NCBI GenBank assembly: GCA_046047495.1
Contig: JBJOHV010000018.1
Coordinates: forward strand, 62,001 to 126,000
From: NORP240 sp046047495
GTDB taxonomy: Bacteria; Pseudomonadota; Gammaproteobacteria; Pseudomonadales; Pseudohongiellaceae
Length of the DNA: 64,000 bases
Direction of reading: 5' to 3'
Below, in pieces: positions 46,770 through 55,653 of this stretch. Made by a program: the position numbers and the translations under genes. Position 1 is the first letter of the stretch. Every line of letters begins with the position of its first letter. The notes below the pieces were generated by a model, which was not told the origin of the DNA, searched no databases, and worked only from the letters and a program-made list of their open reading frames with translations.

Positions 46770-47457
46770 AGTCAAGGATCTGCACGCCTATTACGGCAAG
46801 AGCCACATCCTTCAGGGGGTGAATTTCCATATCGGTGACGGGGAAATCGTCAGCCTGCTGGGGCGCAACGGGGTGGGACGCTCCACCACGGTGAAGACCA
46901 TCATGGGCGAGGTGGCGCCGGTCGGATCGATAAAATACCGCGGCCAGGAAATTGCCGGTCTCAGGAGTTTTCAGATTGCCAAACTTGGCATCGGCTACGT
47001 GCCGGAAAACCGGGATATATTTCCCACCCTCACGGTGCGCCAGAACCTGCTGCTGGGCATGAAGTCGACCCGCGGCAGCGGTCGCTGGACCATGGACGAA
47101 ATGTTCCGCATGTTTCCCAATCTCGGGGAGCGGGCGGATGTGCCCGGCGGCGTGCTCAGCGGCGGCGAGCAGCAGATGCTGTGCATGTGCCGGACCCTGA
47201 TGGGCGACCCCGATCTCATCATGATCGACGAGCCCACCGAAGGGTTGGCACCCAAGCTGGTGGAACAGGTGGGAACCCTGCTGGCGGAAATCGCCCGGCG
47301 CGGCGTCTCCATCCTGCTGGTGGAACAGAAACTGTCCATCGCGTTGCGCATTTCCCAGCGCCTCTATGTGATGGGACACGGCAGGATGGTCTATGAAGGC
47401 ACACCGGACAGCCTGCGGGATGCCGCCGATGTGCGGGCGGAATGGCTGGAAGTCTGA
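46762..47457 (+). CDS. livF: Liv-type ABC transporter ATPase LivF with Arg in Walker A
   Basis: A 231-residue ABC ATPase. Walker A reads GRNGVGRSTTVKTI near residue 35: the catalytic Lys is replaced by Arg (codon CGC). The signature LSGGEQQM, Walker B LIMIDEPTEGL and H-loop VEQ are otherwise normal. In most ABC ATPases losing this Lys strongly lowers hydrolysis, but paired asymmetric ATPases can tolerate one degenerate site, and LivG here keeps its Lys. The frame is open further upstream, but the ATG at 46762 is the standard start. It ends the liv operon. Confidence 0.92.
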   Translation: MLEVKDLHAYYGKSHILQGVNFHIGDGEIVSLLGRNGVGRSTTVKTIMGEVAPVGSIKYRGQEIAGLRSFQIAKLGIGYVPENRDIFPTLTVRQNLLLGMKSTRGSGRWTMDEMFRMFPNLGERADVPGGVLSGGEQQMLCMCRTLMGDPDLIMIDEPTEGLAPKLVEQVGTLLAEIARRGVSILLVEQKLSIALRISQRLYVMGHGRMVYEGTPDSLRDAADVRAEWLEV

Positions 47458-47527
47458 ACGGCGGATTCGCTGCGAATCTGTCATATTCCATCGCTAAGCT
47501 GAAGCGCTCTTCACAGGAGTATCCCCA

Positions 47528-48520
47528 ATGCACAGATTCCTGATGTCGGCCGTGGCCGGGCTGATATTTCTCGGCAGTACCCCGGCGCATGCCTGGTGGG
47601 ATTTCGGTCACCGGCTTACCGGTGAGATTGCCTGGGCACAGCTCTCCGATTCCGCCCGCCAACAGCTGTACGACATTCTGCAGGCCCATCCCCGCTATCA
47701 GGAGGATTTTACGGCCGCCATGCCGGAGGAAATCCGTCTGGGCTCCCTTTCCCAGCGCCAGAGCTGGCTGCTGGGAAGGGCGGCTTACTGGCCGGATGTG
47801 GCCCGCGATCTGCCGGATGAGGAGCGGCGCCGCTATAACCGTTCCAACTGGCACTATATCGACGGCGCATTGATCCGCGATCGCGCCCTGCGCCAGGGCA
47901 ATACCTACATCGACATCAGCCCGTTCCCGGACGGCATGGCACTGCCGGCCGCGCAGCTTGAGTCCGAAGCGCAGGTGAACAATATTCTGCTGGCCCTGGA
48001 TTACAACGCCCGGGTATTCACCGATGCGGACAGCAGCCCTGCCGACCGGGCCGTCGCCCTGTGCTGGATACTGCATCTGGGCGGCGACATCCATCAGCCC
48101 CTGCACACCGGTACAGCCTTTTCTCGCCTGGCGCTGCAGGACGGCGATGCCGGTGGCAATGGGGTCCCCACCGATGGCGACCTCAATCTGCACGCCCGAT
48201 GGGACGGTGCCCTGTCAAACCGGGATTTTGCCGCCACCCGGAACGGGCTGTTGGCGGGCATCGAAGATGACCCGTTGCCCGCCGACGCAGTGGACGACTG
48301 GTCCCAGTGGATGGCGGAAAGCCGGGATATTCTGCTTGGCGGCGCTGTGTATGACGAGGCGGTGGTCGCCGCAATTCGCCGGGCGGACGCTTCGGGAACG
48401 GTAATCCAGCCGGTGACCTTGGACCCGGACTACATTGTCGCCATGGAAGACATCGCGGCTGTCCGTCTCAGTCTGGCGGGAGTGCGCCTGGCCCGCTGGC
48501 TCGAACACGCCCTGCAGTGA
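47528..48520 (+). CDS. S1/P1 family zinc nuclease
   Basis: A 330-residue exported nuclease. The signal peptide ends AHA, placing Trp23 at or near the mature N-terminus with His28 five residues later, as in P1 nuclease where Trp1 and His6 bind zinc. Other zinc ligands are in WPDVARD, NWHYIDG and CWILHLGGDIHQPLHTG and in LHARWD, giving the trinuclear site. Such enzymes degrade single-stranded DNA and RNA and 3'-nucleotides, probably for phosphate salvage. Residues after about 270 are less conserved. It converges with hslO, 7 bp apart. Confidence 0.92.
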   Translation: MHRFLMSAVAGLIFLGSTPAHAWWDFGHRLTGEIAWAQLSDSARQQLYDILQAHPRYQEDFTAAMPEEIRLGSLSQRQSWLLGRAAYWPDVARDLPDEERRRYNRSNWHYIDGALIRDRALRQGNTYIDISPFPDGMALPAAQLESEAQVNNILLALDYNARVFTDADSSPADRAVALCWILHLGGDIHQPLHTGTAFSRLALQDGDAGGNGVPTDGDLNLHARWDGALSNRDFAATRNGLLAGIEDDPLPADAVDDWSQWMAESRDILLGGAVYDEAVVAAIRRADASGTVIQPVTLDPDYIVAMEDIAAVRLSLAGVRLARWLEHALQ

Positions 48521-48527
48521 TGTCCAT

Positions 48528-49400
48528 TCAGTGAATGGATTGACCGTCGTGATCTTCGAATAACAGCCGCATCTCCTCGGCGCTGAAGCGGTACTGCCGT
48601 CCACAGAATTCGCAATTGATCTCCAGACTCCCCTGCTCCGCCACGATGTCCATGATCTCCGCCTCTCCCAGGGTGAACAGGGCCCGGGCCGTGCGCTCGC
48701 GGCTGCAACTGCAGCGGTGTTCCACGCTGCGGGGTGCAAAGAGTTTTACCTGCTGCTGATGGAACAGGCGATACAACAGCACTTCGTTGTCCAGCTCCAG
48801 CAACTCGGTGTCCGATACGGTGGAAGCCAGGTGACTGATGGTGTTCCAGGCCTCCAGCCGTGACAGGGGATCGCGGTCCAGCTGGGGCGGCAGCTGCTGG
48901 ATCAGCAGGCCCGCACAGGCTTCAGCGTCGGCCGCCAGGTGAAACTGGCTCGCCAGTTGCTCGGAGCGTTGAAAGTAATCTTCCAGACAGCCTGCCAGGG
49001 TATCCTGTTCCAGCGGCACGATACCCTGATAGGACTCCCCTTCCTCGGGTTCGATAGTGATGGCCAGCACGCCGTTGCGCAGCAGCTCCCGGAAGTGGGT
49101 GCCTACGGGAATATCATTGAAGCGGGCTATGCCCCGCACCTGTTGCTCGCTGGTGCACTCCGCCATGATCAAGGGAATCTCACCGTCACTGCGGGCCTGT
49201 AGCACCAGACGCCCGGCAAACTTGATGGTGGTGCTGAGCAGTACACTGGCCGCCAGAAACTGCCCCAGCAATTCCTGCACCGCCGGGGGATACGCGTTGT
49301 TGGCCATCAGTTGCTGATAACTGTCCTGCAGATTCACCAGCTCACCGCGGATATCGCTCTCGGTGAACATGAATCGCTGGCAACTGTCTGGATGTGGCAT
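48528..49400 (-). CDS. hslO: Redox-regulated chaperone Hsp33
   Basis: About 290 residues of Hsp33, a chaperone activated by oxidation and unfolding. The C-terminal zinc switch has the expected four cysteines, CSCSRE and CEFCGRQ, near residues 226-260. The N-terminal core contains LANNAYPPAVQELLGQ-like and the GIARFND region. The frame opens at 49424, but the Met at 49400 matches the usual N-terminus. It follows trpE(G) on the same strand by 46 bp. Confidence 0.93.
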   Translation of the reverse strand: MPHPDSCQRFMFTESDIRGELVNLQDSYQQLMANNAYPPAVQELLGQFLAASVLLSTTIKFAGRLVLQARSDGEIPLIMAECTSEQQVRGIARFNDIPVGTHFRELLRNGVLAITIEPEEGESYQGIVPLEQDTLAGCLEDYFQRSEQLASQFHLAADAEACAGLLIQQLPPQLDRDPLSRLEAWNTISHLASTVSDTELLELDNEVLLYRLFHQQQVKLFAPRSVEHRCSCSRERTARALFTLGEAEIMDIVAEQGSLEINCEFCGRQYRFSAEEMRLLFEDHDGQSIH

Positions 49401-49446
49401 GGACTTCCCCTGGGAGCGGCGCACGGCGGGTGAGCACCAGCACCCT

Positions 49447-51669
49447 TCAGCCGGTTCTGGCCTGCAATGATTGACCGGCCACGTATTCTACAACATTCCC
49501 GACCAGCCGCAGACCGACCTGCTGATCCAGGGTCATGATGGACTCGGGGTGGAACTGCACGGCCCACAGGGGCAGGTTCACATGCTCCACAGCCATAACC
49601 GTTCCCTGGGCATCAGTGGCGGTGACTCTCAGGCAGTCCGGTATCCGCACCCCATGGAGTGAGTGATAACGGCCGGCCGTGAAGCGGCGGGGCAGGCCCT
49701 CGAACAGGCAGCCCGGTCCGGTTTCGATCACCGACGGTTTGCCATGCTGGGGATGTTCCAACAGACCCAGTTCACCTCCGAAGTATTCCACCATGCCCTG
49801 CAAACCCAGGCAGACGCCGAACACCGGCAGGCGCTGCTGCATGCACAGAGACAGGGTTGCGGCCATGTCGAAGTCCGCCGGTCGCCCGGGTCCGGGGGAC
49901 AGCACCACCAGATCGATCGGGGTTGCAGCAGCTTCCCGGGACACCAGCAACTGCCGCGCCTGTGCCGGACGCAGGGTTGTCACCGTCATGCCGCACTGGC
50001 GGAAATAGGCAGCCAGGTTGTGTACGAAGGAATCCTGGTGGTCAACCATCAGCAGGTGCAGTCCACGGCCCAGTAGCGCGAGATTTCCCAACAAGGAAGC
50101 CGTGGCGGCCTGGGCAGCCTGCAGTGAAGAGGTCCCGCGGATGGCTTCCAGCAGGGCAGACGCCTTCAGGCGTGTTTCCGCTTCCTCGGCCGCCGGGTCG
50201 GAGTCGATCAGCAAGGTGGCGCCGGCCCGCACCTGGGCCACTCCGTCCTTGATGCGGATGGTGCGCAGGGTAAGCCCGGTGTTCAGATTACCGTTGAAGC
50301 CGATCTGCCCCAGGGCTCCGCCATACCAGTCTCTCGGCGACTTCTCGTGATTCTCGATGAACTGCATGGCGCCATGTTTGGGTGCGCCGGTGACGGTGAC
50401 CGCCCAGGTATGGGCCAGGAATCCGTCCAGGGCGTCGAACGGCTCGCGCAGTGTGCCGGTGACATGATCGACGGTATGAATGAGCCGTGAGTACATCTCG
50501 ATCTGGCGCCGCCCCACCACCTGCACGGAGCCGGGCACACAGACCCGGGCCTTGTCGTTGCGATCCACATCCGTACACATGGACAGTTCGGATTCGTCCT
50601 TGGCCGAATTCAGGAGAGTACGTATCTGTTGCGCGTCCTCGATGGCATCGGCACCGCGCCGTATGGTGCCGGATATGGGACAGGTCTCGATCTGTTCACC
50701 GTCCACCCGCACAAACATTTCCGGCGATGCCGCCACCAGATATTCCTGCTTTCCCAGATTTATCAACGCCCCATAAGGTGCCGGATTGCTCTTTTTCAGG
50801 CGGCGGAATACCGCCGAAGGTCTGTCCTTGCAGGGCTCATAAAAAACTTGACCGGGAACCACTTCAAACAGGTTGCCCTGCCGAAACTGCTCCAGGGCCA
50901 GTTCCACACTGGCAGCATACTCCCCGGGTTGGTGATCTCCGCTGCGCTGTACCTGGGAGGCAGGCACGAAGGGCTGGGTCTCACCCGTGCGGCGAAAGCC
51001 ACCGGTGGTCTCGTTGCGAACCTCCGACCCCCAACCCCGGCACACGAAGTCATAGCGCAGCATGATTGCCGATTCGGTTCGGTGATCCGCCACCAGGATC
51101 TCATCCGGCAGATAGAGCAGCAGGTCGCGGCTGTCCGCCGCGCGGACATGGCGCCGGGTCACATCCTCGAACTGGAAACCCAGGTCATAGCCAAAGGCGC
51201 CATACAACCCCAGATAGGGATCCTGTGCCGAGCGAAAAACCTCCACCAGTCGGCGCAACACCGAGAACACCGAGGGCTGGCGGCTGCGCATTTCTTCACT
51301 GGCGGGCTCCCCGCGATTGCATACCGTCAGACGGATGGCGTGGGCATCATGCTCCAGTGAAGCAAGCTCCCCGGCACCAAGCAGGGCATGGTGGATTTCC
51401 GGCAACAGCACCTGGCCTCGCCGGTTGAGAGACCGCAGGGTCATCTCCAACCCACGGGCAGAGATTTCCAGCGGGGGATTGCTGAAACCCAGGTCCCAGC
51501 GGGTATAGCGCCCCGGATACTCGAAGGAGGACGCCAGCAGCACCCCCTGGTGCTGATCCAGACGGTCCACCAGCTGGTCGATGGCGGTGTGATAGTCCTG
51601 CTGGCTGCCGGCGCGCCGCACGGTGATGCCGGCAGCGGTCTGGTATTGCAGATGATTGAGTGTAGGCAT
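49447..51669 (-). CDS. trpE(G): Fused anthranilate synthase TrpE(G)
   Basis: A 740-residue fusion of both anthranilate synthase subunits: the chorismate-using TrpE domain (about 1-515) and a glutamine amidotransferase TrpG domain (about 540-735). TrpE marks include SSFEYPGRYTRWDLGF, GNLFEVVPGQ and YGGALGQIGF. The TrpG triad is in GVCLGLQG (Cys), and His and Glu in AVQFHPES. It makes anthranilate from chorismate and glutamine, the first step of tryptophan synthesis. Such fusions occur in alphaproteobacteria and some gammaproteobacteria. A Trp-rich leader peptide and attenuator precede it. No other trp gene is here. Confidence 0.94.
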   Translation of the reverse strand: MPTLNHLQYQTAAGITVRRAGSQQDYHTAIDQLVDRLDQHQGVLLASSFEYPGRYTRWDLGFSNPPLEISARGLEMTLRSLNRRGQVLLPEIHHALLGAGELASLEHDAHAIRLTVCNRGEPASEEMRSRQPSVFSVLRRLVEVFRSAQDPYLGLYGAFGYDLGFQFEDVTRRHVRAADSRDLLLYLPDEILVADHRTESAIMLRYDFVCRGWGSEVRNETTGGFRRTGETQPFVPASQVQRSGDHQPGEYAASVELALEQFRQGNLFEVVPGQVFYEPCKDRPSAVFRRLKKSNPAPYGALINLGKQEYLVAASPEMFVRVDGEQIETCPISGTIRRGADAIEDAQQIRTLLNSAKDESELSMCTDVDRNDKARVCVPGSVQVVGRRQIEMYSRLIHTVDHVTGTLREPFDALDGFLAHTWAVTVTGAPKHGAMQFIENHEKSPRDWYGGALGQIGFNGNLNTGLTLRTIRIKDGVAQVRAGATLLIDSDPAAEEAETRLKASALLEAIRGTSSLQAAQAATASLLGNLALLGRGLHLLMVDHQDSFVHNLAAYFRQCGMTVTTLRPAQARQLLVSREAAATPIDLVVLSPGPGRPADFDMAATLSLCMQQRLPVFGVCLGLQGMVEYFGGELGLLEHPQHGKPSVIETGPGCLFEGLPRRFTAGRYHSLHGVRIPDCLRVTATDAQGTVMAVEHVNLPLWAVQFHPESIMTLDQQVGLRLVGNVVEYVAGQSLQARTG

Positions 51670-51705
51670 GTTCAGTTCCCCAATGACAGTTTCCGGGCCT
51701 TGGTA

Positions 51706-51764
51706 CCCGATGTGACCGTTGGCGAACTCAGGATTGCAAACAAAAGGCCGCCGCGCACATCGGG
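51706..51764 (-). other. 9-bp inverted repeat spanning attenuator loop and trpE(G) leader
   Basis: In the minus-strand RNA CCCGAUGUG, which includes part of the terminator loop (51756-51764), is complementary to CACAUCGGG (51706-51714), 37 bases before the trpE(G) start. It can form only in read-through transcripts, so it may stabilise them or influence trpE(G) translation. This role is inference. Confidence 0.5.
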
Positions 51765-51769
51765 CGGCC
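51741..51769 (-). terminator. trp attenuator (intrinsic terminator)
   Basis: The minus-strand RNA reads GGCCGCC (51769-51763), a 10-base loop, GGCGGCC (51752-51746), then UUUUGUUU, a 7-bp GC-rich stem and U-rich tail. It lies 9 nt after the leader-peptide stop and 71 nt before trpE(G). A copy of GGCCGCC within the leader coding region (51802-51796) could pair with the same right arm and so act as an antiterminator. Confidence 0.88.
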
Positions 51770-51778
51770 AGGAAGGAA

Positions 51779-51841
51779 TCAGTCGATTTTCACTGGGCGG
51801 CCCGTTTCAGCGAGCCACCAGAAGTTGAGTTGTGTATTCAT
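51779..51841 (-). CDS. trpL: Trp leader peptide (20 aa, tandem Trp codons)
   Basis: Too short to be picked up by usual ORF thresholds. The minus strand encodes MNTQLNFWWLAETGRPVKID with two consecutive UGG codons at positions 8-9, followed by a stop and then the attenuator at 51741-51769. When charged tRNA-Trp is scarce the ribosome stalls at these codons and changes which hairpin forms. Rhizobial trpE(G) genes are controlled in the same way. There is no obvious Shine-Dalgarno sequence; the predicted transcription start is only 2-5 nt upstream, so translation may be leaderless. Confidence 0.88.
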   Translation of the reverse strand: MNTQLNFWWLAETGRPVKID

Positions 51842-51850
51842 AGGGCGGCG

Positions 51851-51880
51851 ATGATGCGTCACCCCTCCCCGGCCTGTCAA
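51851..51880 (-). promoter_or_regulatory. Probable trpL-trpE(G) promoter
   Basis: On the minus strand TTGACA (51880-51875) is a perfect -35 box. After 18 nt comes CATCAT (51856-51851), matching 4 of 6 bases of TATAAT. This sets the transcription start about 2-5 nt before the trpL ATG. Confidence 0.65.
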
Positions 51881-51961
51881 GTGCACAGCCGGCAGAGCAA
51901 TAACAGGATGCAGGCCGGGTTGCCGGGCACTTTGAGGCTGGTCAGGGGGTTTCGGGGTGGG

Positions 51962-52339
51962 TCAGTTGATGTCCACCGCGTGCTGCTTCAGCAATTCCAG
52001 TGGCACGATGTCCAGCGCTTTCTTGTGGGTCCGCATGAGATAGACCCGCGGTGCCATCTTGTGGTTGTAGGCCTCCAGCCAGCGCGCCGCGCACAAACAC
52101 CAGGTGTCACCCGGTTTTAGCCCGGGGAAACCGTACTGGGGAACCGGAGTGGACAGATCGTTGCCGCGGAAACGGGAATACTGCAGAAAGTCCTGGGTCA
52201 CCTCCACGCAGACGGTGTGGGAACCCTGGTCGTGGATGCTGGTGTTGCAACAGCCGTCCCGAAAGAAACCGGTGACGGGATCCTCGCCACAGGTCTCCAG
52301 GGGCTCATCAAACACATTCACTGATTCATCCATGCTCAT
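51962..52339 (-). CDS. DUF2237 family protein
   Basis: A 125-residue protein matching DUF2237: it begins with NVFDEPLETCGEDPVTGFFRDG, has the Cys-rich GCCNTSIHD, and the conserved WCLCAARWLEA. Six conserved Cys and several acidic residues suggest metal or thiol chemistry, but no function is established. It lies 5 bp from the end of the acyl-CoA dehydrogenase gene on the same strand and could be co-transcribed with the two dehydrogenase genes upstream. No selenocysteine codon is present. Confidence 0.85.
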   Translation of the reverse strand: MSMDESVNVFDEPLETCGEDPVTGFFRDGCCNTSIHDQGSHTVCVEVTQDFLQYSRFRGNDLSTPVPQYGFPGLKPGDTWCLCAARWLEAYNHKMAPRVYLMRTHKKALDIVPLELLKQHAVDIN

Positions 52340-52344
52340 GGGTC

Positions 52345-53484
52345 CTAAAAGCCCTGCAGGTCGGCGTAGCGGTTGCGGTGATAGGCCGCATCACCCAGGC
52401 ACTGCTGTGCCACCCGGGCACGCTTGATGAAGAAGCCGATATCGAACTCATCGGTCATGCCGATCCCGCCGTGCATCTGGATGCCTTCATTGCTGACGGT
52501 GAATAAAACCTCGGACAGCCTGGCCTTGGCCAGGGATGCCAGCAGGGGAACCCGGGCCGGTTCGTGATCCAGGGCATGGAGAGCGGCCCGGACCACGGAT
52601 TTGCACAACTCGATTTCCGCGTACAGATGGGCCAGCCGGTGCTGCAGGCCCTGAAACGCGCCGATGGGCACACCAAACTGTTCCCGCTGTTTCAGATATT
52701 CCACTGTGCGGTCGAACACCTCCTGCACACTGCCCAGCATTTCCGCCGCGAGGCCGATGCGCCCCACGTCCAGCACCTGATCCAGCACGGCCCCGGCCTG
52801 CCCCTCGGTACCCAACAAGGCTTCCGCAGGAAGCTTCACAGAGTCGAATTCGATGATTGCCGCATTGCGGCTATCCACCATCCAGGTGCGCTGTCGCCTG
52901 ATACCCGCGGCCGCGGCATCCACCATGAACAAACTGATACCATCCCGGTCACCCGGATTGCCGGAGGTGCGTGCGGTGACGATCAGGCGGTCGGCGATGT
53001 GACCATCCAGCACGAAACACTTGCGTCCCTGCAGTACATAACCGCTGCCATCGGGACGGGCCCGGGTCGCCACATGATAAGGGCTATGATGGGGCAGCTC
53101 CTCGCAGGCCAGTGCAAACAGCACTTCGCCGGCCACGATGGCTGGCAGCCATTGCTGTTTCTGAGTCTCATTGCCAGCCAGCCCGATGGCGGTGGACCCA
53201 AGCAGCACGGTGGCGATCAACGGAGAACTCAGCAGGCAGCGACCGGACTCCTCCAGCACCAGACCAAGGCCCGTATAGCCGAAGCCGAAACCGCCGTATG
53301 TCTCGGCAATGGTCATGCCCGGCCAGCCCAGTGCCACGATCTGCTGCCAGATTGCCTGATCAAAGCCCCTCGCATCCTGGGTATCCCTCAGGCGGCGCAG
53401 CACCGTCAGAGGAACATTTTCCCGACAGAAATCCCGGGCGGATTCCTGCACCATCTGCTGTTCTTCAGTGAGTAAAAAAGACAT
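52345..53484 (-). CDS. Acyl-CoA dehydrogenase, subunit lacking canonical catalytic motif
   Basis: A 379-residue acyl-CoA dehydrogenase-fold protein beginning MSFLLTEEQQMVQESARDFC. The frame is open to 53613, which would overlap the next gene; the Met at 53484 is the homologous start. The N- and middle domains and IQMHGGIGMTDEFDIG are present, but the tail ends GDAAYHRNRYADLQGF, without the EGT-type catalytic-Glu segment. Such members usually form a heteromeric enzyme with a neighbouring dehydrogenase, as in the ChsE1/ChsE2-type complexes. The second subunit is encoded 14 bp upstream. Substrate unknown. Confidence 0.88.
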   Translation of the reverse strand: MSFLLTEEQQMVQESARDFCRENVPLTVLRRLRDTQDARGFDQAIWQQIVALGWPGMTIAETYGGFGFGYTGLGLVLEESGRCLLSSPLIATVLLGSTAIGLAGNETQKQQWLPAIVAGEVLFALACEELPHHSPYHVATRARPDGSGYVLQGRKCFVLDGHIADRLIVTARTSGNPGDRDGISLFMVDAAAAGIRRQRTWMVDSRNAAIIEFDSVKLPAEALLGTEGQAGAVLDQVLDVGRIGLAAEMLGSVQEVFDRTVEYLKQREQFGVPIGAFQGLQHRLAHLYAEIELCKSVVRAALHALDHEPARVPLLASLAKARLSEVLFTVSNEGIQMHGGIGMTDEFDIGFFIKRARVAQQCLGDAAYHRNRYADLQGF

Positions 53485-53498
53485 TGGGTTCTCTGCCT

Positions 53499-54722
53499 CT
53501 ACTTGCGGCCGATGCTGAGCAGGTCCGGCAGACCCAGAACCCGTTTGGCAATCACGTTGAGCTGCACTTCGGCCGTGCCGCCTTCGATGGAATTGGCCTT
53601 GGAACGCAACCATTCCCGGGTAATGGCCAGCTCGTCATCACTGAAGCCCTCGCCTTCCCAGCCCAATGCCTGACTGCCCATGGCGGCCAGCATCAGTTCA
53701 TAACGCCGTTTGTTCAATTCACAACCGTAATACTTCAGCATCGAGGAGGTGGCATTGGGCCCCTGATTCGACCGGGTCTCCTCTATGGATCGGCGGGAGG
53801 TCAGTGCAAAGGCTTCGCTGTCCATTTTGAACAGGGCAATCTGATCCCGCAGCACGGGATCCGAGATGCGGTCGCTGTCGCCCCGGTAATGCATCGCGGC
53901 AGCTTCCAGGGTCAGGGCGTTGGCACCACGGTCGATGTTGCCGCCGGCCAGACCAAAGCTGGATATCATGGTGCGCTCGTGCTGCAGCAGGCGCTTGGCG
54001 ATGGTCCAGCCATCATTGAGGCGACCCACCAGCTGGTTGGCCGGCACCCTGACATCGTCAAAAAACGTCTCGCAGAACGGCGAGGCGCCACTGATCAGGC
54101 GGATGGGTTTGGTGGTGACTCCCGGGCTCTGCATGTCGAACAGAATGAAACTGATGCCCTCATGCTTGGAGGCTTCGGCATCGGTCCGCACCAGACAGAA
54201 TATCCAGTCCGAGAGATTGGCATAGGAGGTCCACACCTTGGAGCCGTTGATCACATAGTTGTCTCCATCGAGGACCGCCCTGGTATTCAGGGCCGCCAGA
54301 TCGGAACCGGCACCCGGTTCGGAGTAGCCCTGGCACCAACGGATCTCACCGCGCACGATCCGGGGTATGTGCTCCTCCTTCTGGGCATGAGTGCCGTACT
54401 CCAGCAGCACCGGACCCAGCATGCTGATGCCGAAGCTGGACAGCGCGGGCCGTGCATTGATGCGCCGCAATTCGTCAGTAAGGATGAGGTTCTGCTCCTT
54501 GCTGAGTCCGCCGCCGCCGTATTCCGCCGGCCAGGTGGGGCAGGTCCAGCCGCGCTGCGCCATGCGCTGCAACCACAGCTTGCTGTCGGGATTCTTGAAT
54601 GTGGCATTGCGCCCGCCCCAGACGATCTCGTCGGTCGCCATGGGTGTGCGCATGGAAGGTGGACAGTTGTCCTCAAGCCAGGCGCGGGTCTCCGCCCGGA
54701 AAGCGTCAAGTGATTGCACCAT
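53499..54722 (-). CDS. Acyl-CoA dehydrogenase, probable catalytic subunit
   Basis: A 407-residue flavin acyl-CoA dehydrogenase. It has the FAD-binding GYSEPGAGSDLAAL near residue 135 and VWTSYANLSDW, and it ends with NSIEGGTAEVQLNVIAKRVLGLP, the segment that supplies the catalytic Glu. It probably pairs with the product of the adjacent gene, which lacks this segment. This length and ending are typical of dehydrogenases for bulky, branched or cyclic acyl-CoAs; the substrate is inference. Confidence 0.9.
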   Translation of the reverse strand: MVQSLDAFRAETRAWLEDNCPPSMRTPMATDEIVWGGRNATFKNPDSKLWLQRMAQRGWTCPTWPAEYGGGGLSKEQNLILTDELRRINARPALSSFGISMLGPVLLEYGTHAQKEEHIPRIVRGEIRWCQGYSEPGAGSDLAALNTRAVLDGDNYVINGSKVWTSYANLSDWIFCLVRTDAEASKHEGISFILFDMQSPGVTTKPIRLISGASPFCETFFDDVRVPANQLVGRLNDGWTIAKRLLQHERTMISSFGLAGGNIDRGANALTLEAAAMHYRGDSDRISDPVLRDQIALFKMDSEAFALTSRRSIEETRSNQGPNATSSMLKYYGCELNKRRYELMLAAMGSQALGWEGEGFSDDELAITREWLRSKANSIEGGTAEVQLNVIAKRVLGLPDLLSIGRK

Positions 54723-54798
54723 TTATTGCTACCCCGTTTCCACGTGCATCGGTGCAACGCAGTCTAGCACCGGGTAGATGCAATCTCCAGATGAGTCC

Positions 54799-55649
<851 letters not shown>

Positions 55650-55653
<4 letters not shown>

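Noticed and set aside
47464..47478. Inverted repeat GATTCGC-T-GCGAATC after livF
   Set aside because: The loop is a single base and no T-tract follows, so it is not a convincing terminator or operator.
48524..48538. Inverted repeat CCATTCA-G-TGAATGG between the nuclease and hslO genes
   Set aside because: It is AT-balanced with a 1-base loop and no T-tract; too short to call a terminator, though it sits between convergent genes.
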